From positions 1 through 57,134 of the forward strand of contig JAWVFT010000135.1 of assembly GCA_033855775.1 (NCBI GenBank): a stretch of DNA of 57,134 nucleotides, read 5' to 3'. The DNA is from DASVTR01 sp033855775. GTDB taxonomy: Bacteria > Acidobacteriota > Blastocatellia > Pyrinomonadales > Pyrinomonadaceae. A program made the translations under genes and the position numbers. Positions 8,274-18,298 of this stretch are shown piece after piece. Within the stretch, counting starts at the first letter, position 1. Every line of letters begins with the position of its first letter. Below the pieces are notes generated by a model that was given only the letters and a program-made list of their open reading frames with translations, searched no databases and was not told the origin of the DNA.

Positions 8274-9470
8274 CTAAAGCGAAGCGATTAGCCCTGCGAG
8301 CAACGCGCCGCGCCGCGCGATGTCGTCTAAGACGATGTGCTCGTGCGTCGCGTGCGCGCCGTCGCCGTCAATGCCCAACCCGTCGAGCACGCCGACGCCG
8401 TAGGCCGCGACAAAGTTTCCGTCGGATGCGCCGCCGACCTGCGCTTCGCCTAACTCGAAGTCGAGCGCGGCGGCTATCTCGCGCGCCTGTTCGTAGAGCG
8501 CGACGACCCTTTCGGTTCGCTCAAGCGGCGGGCGATTGACGCCGCCCGTGACGCTCAAGCGCACGCGCTCGTCAACGGGACGAAGGTTAAGAATCGCCGC
8601 CTCGATGCGTCTCGCTTCCTGCTCCGTTGTAAAGCGCACGTCAATCTCCGCGCTCGCTTCCGCCGGAACCACGTTCGAGCGCGTTCCACCTCGCATCGTT
8701 CCAACCGTCACGGTGATGCCGCTTGAGCCGTCGTTCAGAGCGTGCAGCCGCTCTATCTGTCGCGCCATTTCGAGAATCGCGCTGGCTCCCTTCTCCGGCT
8801 CCAAGCCCGCGTGCGCCGCCACGCCGCGCGCTTCCAGCGTGTACATGCCCGTCCCCTTGCGCCCGGTCTTGACGCGCCCGCCAGCAACGGGCGGCTCAAG
8901 CACCAACACATTTGCGGCGCGCTGCGCTTCTTCTTCGACGAGAGCGCGCCCGGTCATGCTGCCCGTCTCTTCATCACAGGTCAGGAGCACGACGACCGCG
9001 CGGCGCGGCTCAAGCTTCAACTCCGAGCAAGCGCGCAAGGCTTCGAGCGCCAGCGCGCAATTCGCTTTCATGTCAAAGATGCCCGGCCCGTAGACGCGCC
9101 CGTCTTCGATGCGCCAAGGGCGCGCTTGCAGCGAGCCGCGCGGGTGAACCGTGTCCGTATGGCCCAACAGCAGGATTGAGCCTGCCTCAGCCTCCGGCGC
9201 GTCCTTGAAAGCGCGAACGCGCAAGTGCACGCCGTAGTCATGGCTTTCAATCAACTCGACTGACGAGACTCCGGCAATCGAGCGCGCCGCATCGGCCAGC
9301 AAGGTGACGACGGCGCGGCTGCCCTCAACATCGCCCGACGGCGACTCCGTTTCCACCAGAGCGCGCGTCAACTCCAGCATCTCGCTCTGCCGCTCGCGCA
9401 GGCGCGATTGCAAGGCGACAAGTTTCGTCCTGTCGAATTTGTCTCTCATCAATTCAGTCGCAACCTTCAA
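8274..9470 (-). CDS. M20 family metallopeptidase (glutamate carboxypeptidase-like)
   Basis: The protein has 398 aa. Zinc-ligand motifs appear in the family order: GHTDTVHP, GPGIFDMKA (bridging Asp), TCDEETGS (catalytic and bridging Glu), VLEPP and the C-terminal HATHEHI. A dimerisation (lid) domain lies in the middle. It resembles carboxypeptidase G2/CPG70-type amidases that remove C-terminal glutamate or similar residues. No signal peptide is visible, so a cytoplasmic role is likely. Its stop lies ten bases from the menC end region and the genes share direction, so co-transcription with menC is likely. Confidence 0.85.
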   Translation of the reverse strand: MKVATELMRDKFDRTKLVALQSRLRERQSEMLELTRALVETESPSGDVEGSRAVVTLLADAARSIAGVSSVELIESHDYGVHLRVRAFKDAPEAEAGSILLLGHTDTVHPRGSLQARPWRIEDGRVYGPGIFDMKANCALALEALRACSELKLEPRRAVVVLLTCDEETGSMTGRALVEEEAQRAANVLVLEPPVAGGRVKTGRKGTGMYTLEARGVAAHAGLEPEKGASAILEMARQIERLHALNDGSSGITVTVGTMRGGTRSNVVPAEASAEIDVRFTTEQEARRIEAAILNLRPVDERVRLSVTGGVNRPPLERTERVVALYEQAREIAAALDFELGEAQVGGASDGNFVAAYGVGVLDGLGIDGDGAHATHEHIVLDDIARRGALLAGLIASL

Positions 9471-9479
9471 CTCGTCAAG

Positions 9480-10604
9480 CTACGGAGCGTTGATTGTTTC
9501 CTTCCTTACCGTCAGCGCTTCGATTCTCGCGCGGTTGACTTCGTAGCCGATGCCGGGAGACTCAGGCGCAAGGATAGTTCCGCGCGCGGTGACGGTCACG
9601 GGCGGCTCTATGATGTCCTCGTGCCAGTAGCGCGAGCTGGCAGAAACGTCGCCGGGCAGTGTGAATCCTTCGAGCGTCGCCATAGCGATATTGTGCGCGC
9701 GACCGATGCCCGATTCCAGCATCCCGCCGCACCAGACCGGAACGTTTGACTGACGACAAACACGCTCGACGCGCAACGCTTCCGTATGCCCGCCGACCCG
9801 CCCGAGCTTGACGTTGATAATCTGGCACGCGCGCAACTCTATCGCCTTGCGCGTATCCTCCGCCGAGCGAATTGATTCGTCAAGGCAGATGGGAGTTTGT
9901 ATCTGCTGTTGCAGCTTCGCGTGGTCGAGCATGTCATCGTAAGCGAGCGGCTGTTCAATCATCATCAAGTCAAACTCGTCGAGCGCGCGAAACAACGGCG
10001 CGTCGTCCAACGTGTAAGCCGAGTTGGCATCGCCCATCAACTGTATGCGCGGAAAACGCTGGCGCACCCCTTCGATAATCTCCCTATCCCAACCCGGCTT
10101 AATCTTGATTTTGATGCGCTGGTAGCCCGCGCTCAACTCGCGCTCGATTTTTTCAAAGAGCGCGGCGGGCGTCTCTTGAATGCCGATGGAGACGCCGCAA
10201 GCGATTTCCGCCTGCGCCCCGCCCAGATGCTTCCACAATGGAACGCCCGCGCGCCGCGCTTCCAAATCCCAGCAAGCAGTTTCGAGCGCGGCCTTCGCCA
10301 TGCGATTGCCGCGCACAGACTTCATCAAAGCGAAGACATCCGCCGCGCGCTCAATTTCATGCCCGACAATCATCGCCGCCAGCACGCCGCTGAGCACGCT
10401 CCAAGCGCTCTCCGTCCACTCTTCGCAGTAGAACGGGCCTTCGCCAGCCGTGCATTCGCCCCAACCTTCCGCGCCGTCCGCGTCCACGACGCGCGCCAGC
10501 ACGATGCGCCGCTCGGTCGTGCGGCCAAAGCTGGTTTCAAAAAAATGCACGAGCGGCAGACGCGCCTCGCGCAACTCGACGGTCTTGATAATCACGATTG
10601 CCAC
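9480..10604 (-). CDS. menC: o-Succinylbenzoate synthase (enolase superfamily)
   Basis: The protein is 374 aa. It dehydrates SHCHC to o-succinylbenzoate in menaquinone synthesis. Features of the OSBS/N-succinylamino acid racemase group are present: FETSFG in the capping domain, the KxK catalytic motif (KIKIKPGWD), metal ligands in MGDANSAY, MIEQPL and CLDES, the second lysine in NVKLGRVGG, then CGGMLESGIGRAHN and LPGDVSAS. No other men gene lies in this window. Members of this group may also racemise N-acylamino acids, so either or both activities are possible. Confidence 0.87.
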   Translation of the reverse strand: MAIVIIKTVELREARLPLVHFFETSFGRTTERRIVLARVVDADGAEGWGECTAGEGPFYCEEWTESAWSVLSGVLAAMIVGHEIERAADVFALMKSVRGNRMAKAALETACWDLEARRAGVPLWKHLGGAQAEIACGVSIGIQETPAALFEKIERELSAGYQRIKIKIKPGWDREIIEGVRQRFPRIQLMGDANSAYTLDDAPLFRALDEFDLMMIEQPLAYDDMLDHAKLQQQIQTPICLDESIRSAEDTRKAIELRACQIINVKLGRVGGHTEALRVERVCRQSNVPVWCGGMLESGIGRAHNIAMATLEGFTLPGDVSASSRYWHEDIIEPPVTVTARGTILAPESPGIGYEVNRARIEALTVRKETINAP

Positions 10605-10654
10605 TCCATGGATGAAAGCATTATGCCCGTCTCAAGCCACTTTGTCAGCAGGAC

Positions 10655-10685
10655 AAAAAGAAAGACGGCCCGCTCGTTGCCGTCT
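10655..10685 (-). terminator. Intrinsic terminator of the suf operon
   Basis: On the minus strand GACGGC (from 10684-10679) and GCCGTC (10669-10664) pair around a 9-base loop. A T-rich tail, TTTCTTTTT, follows. It lies 77 bases past the sufU stop. Confidence 0.85.
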
Positions 10686-10761
10686 ATCGCTGCTCTGAAT
10701 TGTTTGTCAACCGCTTCGCCGGAGCTGCCAACCGAAGATTTCTTATCTCAAGTTCACATCT

Positions 10762-11211
10762 TCACTCGGTCGAGACGACCGCTTCATTATTGAGGGCCGC
10801 GTGCATCGTGTGCCATGAAAGGCTCGCGCACTTAACGCGCGCCGGGAAATCGCGCACGCCGGAAAAGATGGTCAGGCGGCCAAGATTATTCGGAGCCGCC
10901 GCTTCGTCCAACTGCCCCGTCACCATGCGATGAAATTCATCGAACAAGGTTTCGGCTTCCTGTCGCGTCTTGCCCTTGAGGCTCTGCGTCATCATGCTCG
11001 CCGCCGCCTTCGAGATGGCGCACCCAGAACCCTCGAAGCTGATGTCCTTGACCACTTCATCTTCCAACTCCATGTAGACGACCAACTGGTCGCCGCACAA
11101 AGGATTGTAGCCCTCCGCGCTGCGATTGGCCGCCTCAAGCCTGCGAAAATTGCGCGGCTTCTTGTTGTGTTCGAGAATAACTTCTTGGTACAGGTCGCTT
11201 AGTTCAGACAT
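10762..11211 (-). CDS. sufU: SUF system scaffold / sulfur-transfer protein SufU
   Basis: The protein has 149 aa from MSELSDLYQE at 11211. A frame start five codons earlier at 11226 runs into the adjacent hairpin and is less likely. SufU accepts sulfur from SufS through a zinc-bound cysteine. The three cysteines are in NPLCGD, GSGCAIS and VKCASLSW. The insertion after the second motif (QSLKGKTRQEAETLFDEFHR) separates SufU from IscU. It is the last gene of the suf operon and is followed by an intrinsic terminator. Confidence 0.92.
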   Translation of the reverse strand: MSELSDLYQEVILEHNKKPRNFRRLEAANRSAEGYNPLCGDQLVVYMELEDEVVKDISFEGSGCAISKAAASMMTQSLKGKTRQEAETLFDEFHRMVTGQLDEAAAPNNLGRLTIFSGVRDFPARVKCASLSWHTMHAALNNEAVVSTE

Positions 11212-11221
11212 GATGATAAAT

Positions 11222-11292
11222 AACAAGTGATAGGTGATGAGTGATGGGTGATAAGAGAAAAGCTTTTTGGTTTTTACTTGTCACCTATCACT
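11222..11292. repeat. Heptad hairpin, RRGTGAT type (sufS-sufU junction)
   Basis: The left arm 11223-11254 repeats AAGTGAT, AGGTGAT, GAGTGAT, GGGTGAT. The right arm 11276-11292 reads ACTTGTCACCTATCACT. It abuts the sufS stop codon and ends about 10 bases before the sufU start. Confidence 0.85.
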
Positions 11293-12564
11293 CTACGAAA
11301 AGATTTCGATGACTTTCTCAATGGCGAGCGCGAGCGCTTCGATTTCCTGCTTCGTGTTATAGAAAGCGAACGAGGCGCGGGCGGTCGCCGGCACGTTGAA
11401 GCGTTTCATGACGGGCTGCGCGCAGTGATGACCGGCGCGCACCGCGATGCCTTCTTGATCCAGAATCGTGCCGATGTCGTGCGGGTGCACGTTGTCAATC
11501 ACAAACGACAACACGCTGGCTTTCTCGCGCGCCGTGCCGATGAGCCGGACGCCTTCGATGCCGCCGATTCTGGCGGTCGCGTAATCAAGGAGTTGCTGTT
11601 CGTAAGCGACGGCCTGTTCGCGCCCGATGCTCGTCAGGTAATCAATCGCCGCGCCAAGTCCAATCTGCGAAGCGATGGCCGGAGTCCCGGCTTCTAATTT
11701 ATTCGGCAATCCGGCGTAGGTCGTCTTCTCGAAAGTGACCGTGCGAATCATGTCGCCGCCGCCCTGAAACGGGTTCATCTGCTCAAGCAGTTCGGCCTTG
11801 CCGTAAACGACGCCGCTGCCCGTCGGGGCAAACATCTTGTGGCCGGAGAAAGCGTAGAAATCGCAGTCAAGCTCCTGCACATCAATCGGCAGATGAACGA
11901 TGCCCTGCGCGCCGTCAATCAAGACGGGCACGCCGTACTTGTGCGCGCGATTGATAATCTCTTTGATGGGATTGACGGTGCCGAGCGCGTTGGAGATGTG
12001 CGTGACGGCGACGATTTTCGTCCGCTCGTTCAAGAGCGCATCATACTCGTCGAGGATTAGCTCGCCCGCGTCGTTCATCGGAATGACGCGCAACGTCGCG
12101 CCCTTTTCCTCGCACAACATTTGCCACGGGACGATGTTCGCGTGATGCTCCATCGCCGAGATGATAACTTCATCGCCTTCACGGACGAACTTGCGCCCGT
12201 AGCCGTGCATCACCAAGTTGATGCCTTCGGTCGCGCCGCGCACGAAGATGCATTCCTTCGCGTCGCGCGCGTTGATGAAGCGCTTGACCTTCTCGCGCGC
12301 GCCTTCATAGGCGGTCGTCGCGCGCTGGCTCAAGTAGTGTACGCCCCTGTGAATGTTGGAGTGTTCCTGTTCCAGATAAGTGCTGCCGCGGTCGATGACG
12401 ACCTGCGGAACCTGCGACGAAGCAGCGTTGTCAAGATAGACGAGCGGCTTGCCGTTGACCGTCTGGCGAAGCACCGGAAAGTCTTCGCGCACGCGCTCGA
12501 CATCCCACTCGCCTTCCTTAACCTGCGGCGTTTCCATCAACAATGATTTTTCAGTTGCCAACAT
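11293..12564 (-). CDS. sufS: Cysteine desulfurase SufS
   Basis: This is a 423-aa class V aminotransferase-fold enzyme. It uses PLP to take sulfur from cysteine as a persulfide for SUF cluster assembly. Seen are VYLDNAASSQVP, the cofactor region AMEHHANIVPW, the PLP-binding lysine in SGHKMFAPTG, and the persulfide cysteine in RAGHHCAQPVM. These mark group II (SufS) desulfurases. The first ~20 residues are extra and a start at the second Met is possible. Its stop codon directly touches the 11222-11292 hairpin. Confidence 0.95.
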   Translation of the reverse strand: MLATEKSLLMETPQVKEGEWDVERVREDFPVLRQTVNGKPLVYLDNAASSQVPQVVIDRGSTYLEQEHSNIHRGVHYLSQRATTAYEGAREKVKRFINARDAKECIFVRGATEGINLVMHGYGRKFVREGDEVIISAMEHHANIVPWQMLCEEKGATLRVIPMNDAGELILDEYDALLNERTKIVAVTHISNALGTVNPIKEIINRAHKYGVPVLIDGAQGIVHLPIDVQELDCDFYAFSGHKMFAPTGSGVVYGKAELLEQMNPFQGGGDMIRTVTFEKTTYAGLPNKLEAGTPAIASQIGLGAAIDYLTSIGREQAVAYEQQLLDYATARIGGIEGVRLIGTAREKASVLSFVIDNVHPHDIGTILDQEGIAVRAGHHCAQPVMKRFNVPATARASFAFYNTKQEIEALALAIEKVIEIFS

Positions 12565-12573
12565 AAATTTCCA

Positions 12574-12662
12574 ACGATGAATGACGAACGCGACGCGCGA
12601 AACGATTGACGCTCAAGAGCAAGGCTGTCATGCAGCGCAAGCGTCCGCTCGTCGCTCATCCT
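12574..12662. repeat. Degenerate heptad hairpin (sufD-sufS junction)
   Basis: The left arm 12574-12595 (GATGAATGACGAACGCGACG) and right arm about 12641-12662 (GCGTCCGCTCGTCGCTCATC) pair imperfectly around a ~45-base centre. The 7-base period is weaker than in other members. It fills the spacer between sufD and sufS. Confidence 0.6.
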
Positions 12663-12669
12663 TTCAAGT

Positions 12670-14016
12670 TCAAGCTTCCAGCCTTGCGTGCAGGCGGTTC
12701 AAGACCGCTTCGTCTAACTGCGCCTTGATTGATTCAATCTTGATTTTCCCGATGACTTCTTCGGCGAAGCCATAGGTCAGCAGGTTGCGCGCGATGTCTG
12801 TGTGCAAGCCGCGACTGGCCAGATAGAAGAGTTCTTCATCTTCGAGTTGGCCGACGGTCGCGCCGTGCGCGCATTTCACGTCGTCTGCGAAAATCTCCAA
12901 CTGCGGCTTCGTGTCAACGCGCGCTTCGTTCGACAGCAACAGATTTCGATTCGTCTGCTGCGCGTCCGTCTGTTGCGCGCCCTCGCGGACGAAGACCTTG
13001 CCGTTGAAGACGGCGCGCGATTTGCCGTCTAGAATGCCTTTATAAAGTTGACGGCTCGCGCAATGCGGCTGGCGATGGTCTATCAACGAATGCGTGTCGG
13101 CATGCTGCCCGTCGCCGACGAGATACAGGCCGTCAATCGAACATTCCGCGCCTTCATTATCGAGCGTGACTTTGATGTCGTGGCGCGAGAGTTGCGCGCC
13201 GAGCGTGATGGTCGTCGAATTAAGATGACTGCTGCGGCCAAGCGCGGCGGTCGTCGTAGCGATGTGAAAAGCCTTCGCGCTTTCGCGCTGGACTTTGTAA
13301 TGCTCAAGGCGCGCATTCTCTTCGAGCACAATCTCGACGACGGCGTTCGTCAAATAGCGCGCTTCATCTTCCGCGCTCGCATAACTCTCGATGACTGTGG
13401 CCGAGCTGTCGCGCTCGCAGACAATCAGCACACGCGGGAAAGCAGCGACAGGTGCTTCCGCTTGCGCGTTCGCGAGAAAGAGCAGATGCAGCGGAACGTT
13501 AACCTCGACGCCGCGCGGAATCAGGATGAAAGCGCCGCTCTTGAGAAAAGCCGTGTTGAGGGCCGTGAAGCCGTTCGTATTGTAATCCGCGCCGCGGGCC
13601 AGTTGGCCGCGCAGGATTTGTTCAAGACGCGCGTCCGCAAGAGCCGAGGACAAGTCCGCGACGACGACGCCTTCCGGCAGAGCCTCAACCGTTGAAAGCT
13701 CTCGATTGTAAATGCCGTTGACGAAGACAAGCTGGCTGCGGCTCGCCTCTTCGTAGGCGAAGCTTTTCAACTGAGCCGCAGAGAGGTTTCGCGTTTGCGC
13801 GCCGGTCGCGCCGGCGGGCGCGAAATTGATTTTTGCGATTGGAGCGACGTTCGTGTACTTCCACTCTTCGTCGTCTGTCGTCGGAAAGCCCAGTTGCTCG
13901 AAACGCTCAATCGCGCCCTCGCGCAGACGCTTTATCCAAGCCGCGCCGTCCGCGTCCTGCCGCTCTTGAAACGCGTCACGATACGCGCTCTTTTCTTTTG
14001 CGATTTGAGTTGCCAT
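12670..14016 (-). CDS. sufD: Fe-S cluster assembly protein SufD
   Basis: The protein is 448 aa and belongs to the SufB/D family, which forms the SufBC2D scaffold on which clusters are built. Family features are FVNGIYNRELS, the beta-helix core with KVTLDNEGAECSIDGLY, the C-terminal SLIDHRQPHCASRQLYKGIL region, and HGATVGQLEDEELFYLASRG. It follows sufC with only six bases between them, so translation is probably coupled. Confidence 0.94.
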   Translation of the reverse strand: MATQIAKEKSAYRDAFQERQDADGAAWIKRLREGAIERFEQLGFPTTDDEEWKYTNVAPIAKINFAPAGATGAQTRNLSAAQLKSFAYEEASRSQLVFVNGIYNRELSTVEALPEGVVVADLSSALADARLEQILRGQLARGADYNTNGFTALNTAFLKSGAFILIPRGVEVNVPLHLLFLANAQAEAPVAAFPRVLIVCERDSSATVIESYASAEDEARYLTNAVVEIVLEENARLEHYKVQRESAKAFHIATTTAALGRSSHLNSTTITLGAQLSRHDIKVTLDNEGAECSIDGLYLVGDGQHADTHSLIDHRQPHCASRQLYKGILDGKSRAVFNGKVFVREGAQQTDAQQTNRNLLLSNEARVDTKPQLEIFADDVKCAHGATVGQLEDEELFYLASRGLHTDIARNLLTYGFAEEVIGKIKIESIKAQLDEAVLNRLHARLEA

Positions 14017-14022
14017 TACGTT

Positions 14023-14829
14023 TTAGTTCGCCTGTGTGACGCTCGCCGCGCCGCCGCCACTGTTAGCCGCAGCCGACTTAATCCAGTCGTAGCCCTTTTC
14101 TTCCAACTCAAGCGCCAACTCCTTGCCGCCTTCTTTGACGATGCGGCCACCGGACAGCACGTGAACAAAATCCGGCACGATGTAGTTGAGCAAGCGTTGA
14201 TAGTGCGTCACGAGAATGATGCCGTTCTCGGAGTTGCGCAGCTTGTTGACGCCGCCGGAGACGACGCGCAGCGCGTCAATGTCGAGGCCCGAATCCGTCT
14301 CGTCCAGCACGGCCAGCTTCGGCTCAAGCACGGCCATCTGCAAAATCTCGTTGCGCTTTTTCTCGCCGCCGGAGAAGCCTTCGTTCACAGAGCGCGACAT
14401 AAAGCTGGCTTCCATCTCGACAATCTTGGCGCGCTCTTTCAGCAAATCCTTAAACTCCAAAGGGTCTAGCTCCTCTTCGCCGAGATGCTTGCGCTTCTCG
14501 TTGTAAGCCAGCCGCAGGAATTGCGCGTTCGACACGCCCGGCACTTCAATCGGATACTGAAACGCCAGAAAGATGCCTTCGCGCGCGCGCTCGTCCGGCG
14601 CGAGTTCCAGCAGATTCTTGCCTTCAAAAAGGACTTCGCCCTTCGTCACTTTGTAAGCCGGATGCCCCGCCAGCACCTTCGCCAGCGTCGATTTTCCAGA
14701 GCCGTTCGGCCCCATGATGGCGTGCACCTCGCCCTTCTTCACTGTCAGGCTGATGCCCTTCAAAATCTCATTGCCATCAACGGTCGCATGCAAATCTCTG
14801 ATTTCTAACAAGACTCTCTCCTCTAACAA
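14023..14829 (-). CDS. sufC: Fe-S cluster assembly ATPase SufC
   Basis: The protein is 268 aa, an ABC-type ATPase that powers the SufBCD scaffold; it is not a transporter. Walker A is GPNGSGKST, the signature is SGGEKKRNEILQ, and Walker B is LAVLDETDSGLD, the form specific to SufC. The C-terminus carries a short Gly/Ala-rich tail. A heptad hairpin (14831-14903) occupies the spacer upstream, between sufB and sufC. Confidence 0.95.
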   Translation of the reverse strand: MLEERVLLEIRDLHATVDGNEILKGISLTVKKGEVHAIMGPNGSGKSTLAKVLAGHPAYKVTKGEVLFEGKNLLELAPDERAREGIFLAFQYPIEVPGVSNAQFLRLAYNEKRKHLGEEELDPLEFKDLLKERAKIVEMEASFMSRSVNEGFSGGEKKRNEILQMAVLEPKLAVLDETDSGLDIDALRVVSGGVNKLRNSENGIILVTHYQRLLNYIVPDFVHVLSGGRIVKEGGKELALELEEKGYDWIKSAAANSGGGAASVTQAN

Positions 14830-14830
14830 A

Positions 14831-14903
14831 CGTGACAGGCGACAATTAACAGATGACAGAAAAGCTTCGTTCTGGTCATTATGTTAGCTGTCACCTGCGA
14901 CGG
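14831..14903. repeat. Heptad hairpin (sufB-sufC junction)
   Basis: The left arm 14831-14860 reads CGTGACAGGCGACA then ATTAACAGATGACAGA. The right arm 14871-14903 mirrors it (CTGGTCATTATGTTAG, then CTGTCACCTGCGACGG). The centre is about 10 bases. Confidence 0.8.
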
Positions 14904-14909
14904 TTCTTT

Positions 14910-16346
<1,437 letters not shown>

Positions 16347-16427
16347 CTTGTTTATCCCGCTTCCCCTTTAAGAAAGCTGTCCCTCGTTATCAAAATAGAT
16401 ATTCATCAACGGCGCGCTCTCTCCGGC

Positions 16428-16910
16428 TCAAGCGCTGCGCTGTGTCGCGCCCGCTTGCTGCAATCTTTGAATCTGGTGCAGCGTCTCGTCCACGTTCTTT
16501 TCCGTGCCGATTAATTGCGCCAGCGTAATCTGGCTGAGCGCGTTCTGCACAATTTCATGCAGGCCGACAATCACAGGTCGGATGCCGCAATCGCCCGTGT
16601 GCACGCACACATCCATCACGCCCGTGTAGCTCTTGCAATGCGCCTCAACCTCGTCTTCGTCGAGCACGCGTATGACATCGCTCAAATGAATCTCCGATGC
16701 GGGCCGCGCCAAATAATAACCGCCGCGATTTCCCCTCAGAGATTGGGCCAGCCCGGCCTTGCTCAAAATCCACAGCAACTTCCCCGCGTTGGCCACGGAA
16801 ATTCCTTCGCGCTCCGCCATCTGCGCCAGCGTCAAAGACTCGCCCGGCTGCAAATAAGCGAGTTGCAACAAGCAACGCAATCCGTATTCTTCCTGAGCTG
16901 AAACCTTCAT
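16428..16910 (-). CDS. Rrf2-family Fe-S-sensing regulator of the suf operon
   Basis: The protein has 160 aa. It opens with a winged-helix domain (VSAQEEYGLRCLLQLA, then LRGNRGGYYLARP, where the basic wing sits). Three cysteines follow at residues 92, 102 and 108. IscR/SufR-type members use three such cysteines to bind a [2Fe-2S] or [4Fe-4S] cluster. As first gene of the suf operon it probably represses the operon when Fe-S supply is adequate; this is inferred from family and position. Confidence 0.88.
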   Translation of the reverse strand: MKVSAQEEYGLRCLLQLAYLQPGESLTLAQMAEREGISVANAGKLLWILSKAGLAQSLRGNRGGYYLARPASEIHLSDVIRVLDEDEVEAHCKSYTGVMDVCVHTGDCGIRPVIVGLHEIVQNALSQITLAQLIGTEKNVDETLHQIQRLQQAGATQRSA

Positions 16911-16954
16911 TTTAGAGACTCGACAAAGCCCGCTTTTCTTTCAATCGCGTAGCT

Positions 16955-16982
16955 ATTCTAGCATACCTTACTTTTTTGTCAA
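16955..16982 (-). promoter_or_regulatory. Sigma70-type promoter of the suf operon
   Basis: Reading the minus strand, TTGACA (complement of 16977-16982) and TAGAAT (complement of 16955-16960) are separated by 16 bases, with an extended -10 TGC. The inverted repeat GCTA-GAA-TAGC overlaps the -10, where an Rrf2 operator would be expected. That operator reading is tentative. Confidence 0.82.
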
Positions 16983-17104
16983 GATTGGCTAAACCGCTTA
17001 CAAAGCGCAGGATAATGGCTGACAGCGTTGCTCAACCGGCTCTTTTTTTGACTTAACTTTCGGCTCAGATAATAATAAGACTGCGAGTGACATGGGCGTT
17101 GATT

Positions 17105-18247
17105 ATGAAACCTAAAATCCAACTTGCATTGACGGACGATTGGGAACTGCGCGGCAACGGCAACGGCAATATAGAGCAGCTTCAATTTCATCCCATGCGC
17201 GAGCTAAAGAGGATTTACAGTGCGCACAACGTTCGCGCCTCCTTCAACGCAGAGTTGATGCAGCAGTTGACCTTCCGCAAATTTCAGCATGAGCATCCAG
17301 AATTAAAACTATTGGCCGACGCATGGGACGACATCGTTCGAGAGTCTTTCCGGCAGGGCTTTGACATTCAACTGCACATACATCCGCAGTGGCACGATGC
17401 AAAGTATGAGAATGGAAGATGGAAGCTGACGGCTGACTGGTCGCTGCTCAAACACGACGCGGCGGCTGCTTATCAAATGATTGCGGCGGGCAAAGAGTAT
17501 CTCGAAAATCTGCTGCGGCCCGTGGACTCAAACTACAGGTGCGTTTCCTTTCGCGCGGGCGCATGGTGCATCGCGCCCTCGAAATGCTTGCTCGGTCATC
17601 TGGCCAAACTCGGCATCGTCTTCGACATGAGCATCGTCGGCGGTATCTTCTTCGACACGCGTAACATCAAGCTCGACTACACGCAAGCGGAAGAAGATTT
17701 CCTGCCCTTCTACCCGCGCATGGATGATGCGCGCAAAGTCTCTCAGCGGCGGGAAGAGATTATTTGCGTTCCGACGCACCATTTCTACGGCTCACGAAAG
17801 CAAGTCTTCAAGCATCATCTTTCGGTGGCATGGCGAAAGGCCAAACGGAAGGCTGCGCCCGCGACCATTCAAGCTGGAAGCTCCGGCGGCGAAAGTTATT
17901 ATCAGGAGTGGGGACAAACCAACCATCGCTCTTCGCTCAATCGTCTTTATGACAAAGGCATCGTGCCGTATTTGAAGGGCAAGCATCTCATCTCCGACAT
18001 GGCGCAACTCGATGATGCGTTGCTGCGCGAGATGCTTCAGTCAATCAGAAGCCGCGCCACGCGCTCAGGTCTGGCGCAAGTTCCAGTCATCCTGACCAAC
18101 CACTCGAAAGACATTCGGGATTTCGCGCCGATAGAACGCTTCATCAGCGAGGCGGCAAAGGCCGACGAGATAGAGTTCATCACGTTGACGGACCTGGCGC
18201 GTAAATTACAGGCCGGAGCATTTCCCGTCAGGCGCGCAACCGTATGA
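17105..18247 (+). CDS. NodB-like polysaccharide deacetylase-fold protein
   Basis: The protein is 380 aa from the ATG at 17105; an upstream GTG at 17087 is also in frame. The motif LALTDDWELRGNG near the start resembles the TxDD metal motif of carbohydrate esterase family 4. LHIHPQW near residue 97 resembles its HxxxH-type metal site. A later HxxD-like acidic segment and VILTNHSKDIRDF may complete the active site. No signal peptide is visible, so it may act on cytoplasmic nucleotide- or lipid-linked sugars. It converges on the acyltransferase operon at 18299-21552 and may serve the same polysaccharide. The fold is moderately sure; the substrate is unknown. Confidence 0.62.
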   Translation: MKPKIQLALTDDWELRGNGNGNIEQLQFHPMRELKRIYSAHNVRASFNAELMQQLTFRKFQHEHPELKLLADAWDDIVRESFRQGFDIQLHIHPQWHDAKYENGRWKLTADWSLLKHDAAAAYQMIAAGKEYLENLLRPVDSNYRCVSFRAGAWCIAPSKCLLGHLAKLGIVFDMSIVGGIFFDTRNIKLDYTQAEEDFLPFYPRMDDARKVSQRREEIICVPTHHFYGSRKQVFKHHLSVAWRKAKRKAAPATIQAGSSGGESYYQEWGQTNHRSSLNRLYDKGIVPYLKGKHLISDMAQLDDALLREMLQSIRSRATRSGLAQVPVILTNHSKDIRDFAPIERFISEAAKADEIEFITLTDLARKLQAGAFPVRRATV

Positions 18248-18298
18248 AAGCGCGGAGTGATGAAGAAGCGGCTGCTTCAAATTGAAGGCGAGTTGGAT

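Noticed and set aside
9897..10793. Long plus-strand open frame opposite menC
   Set aside because: It is Arg/His-rich shadow coding with no RBS. menC on the other strand explains the region fully.
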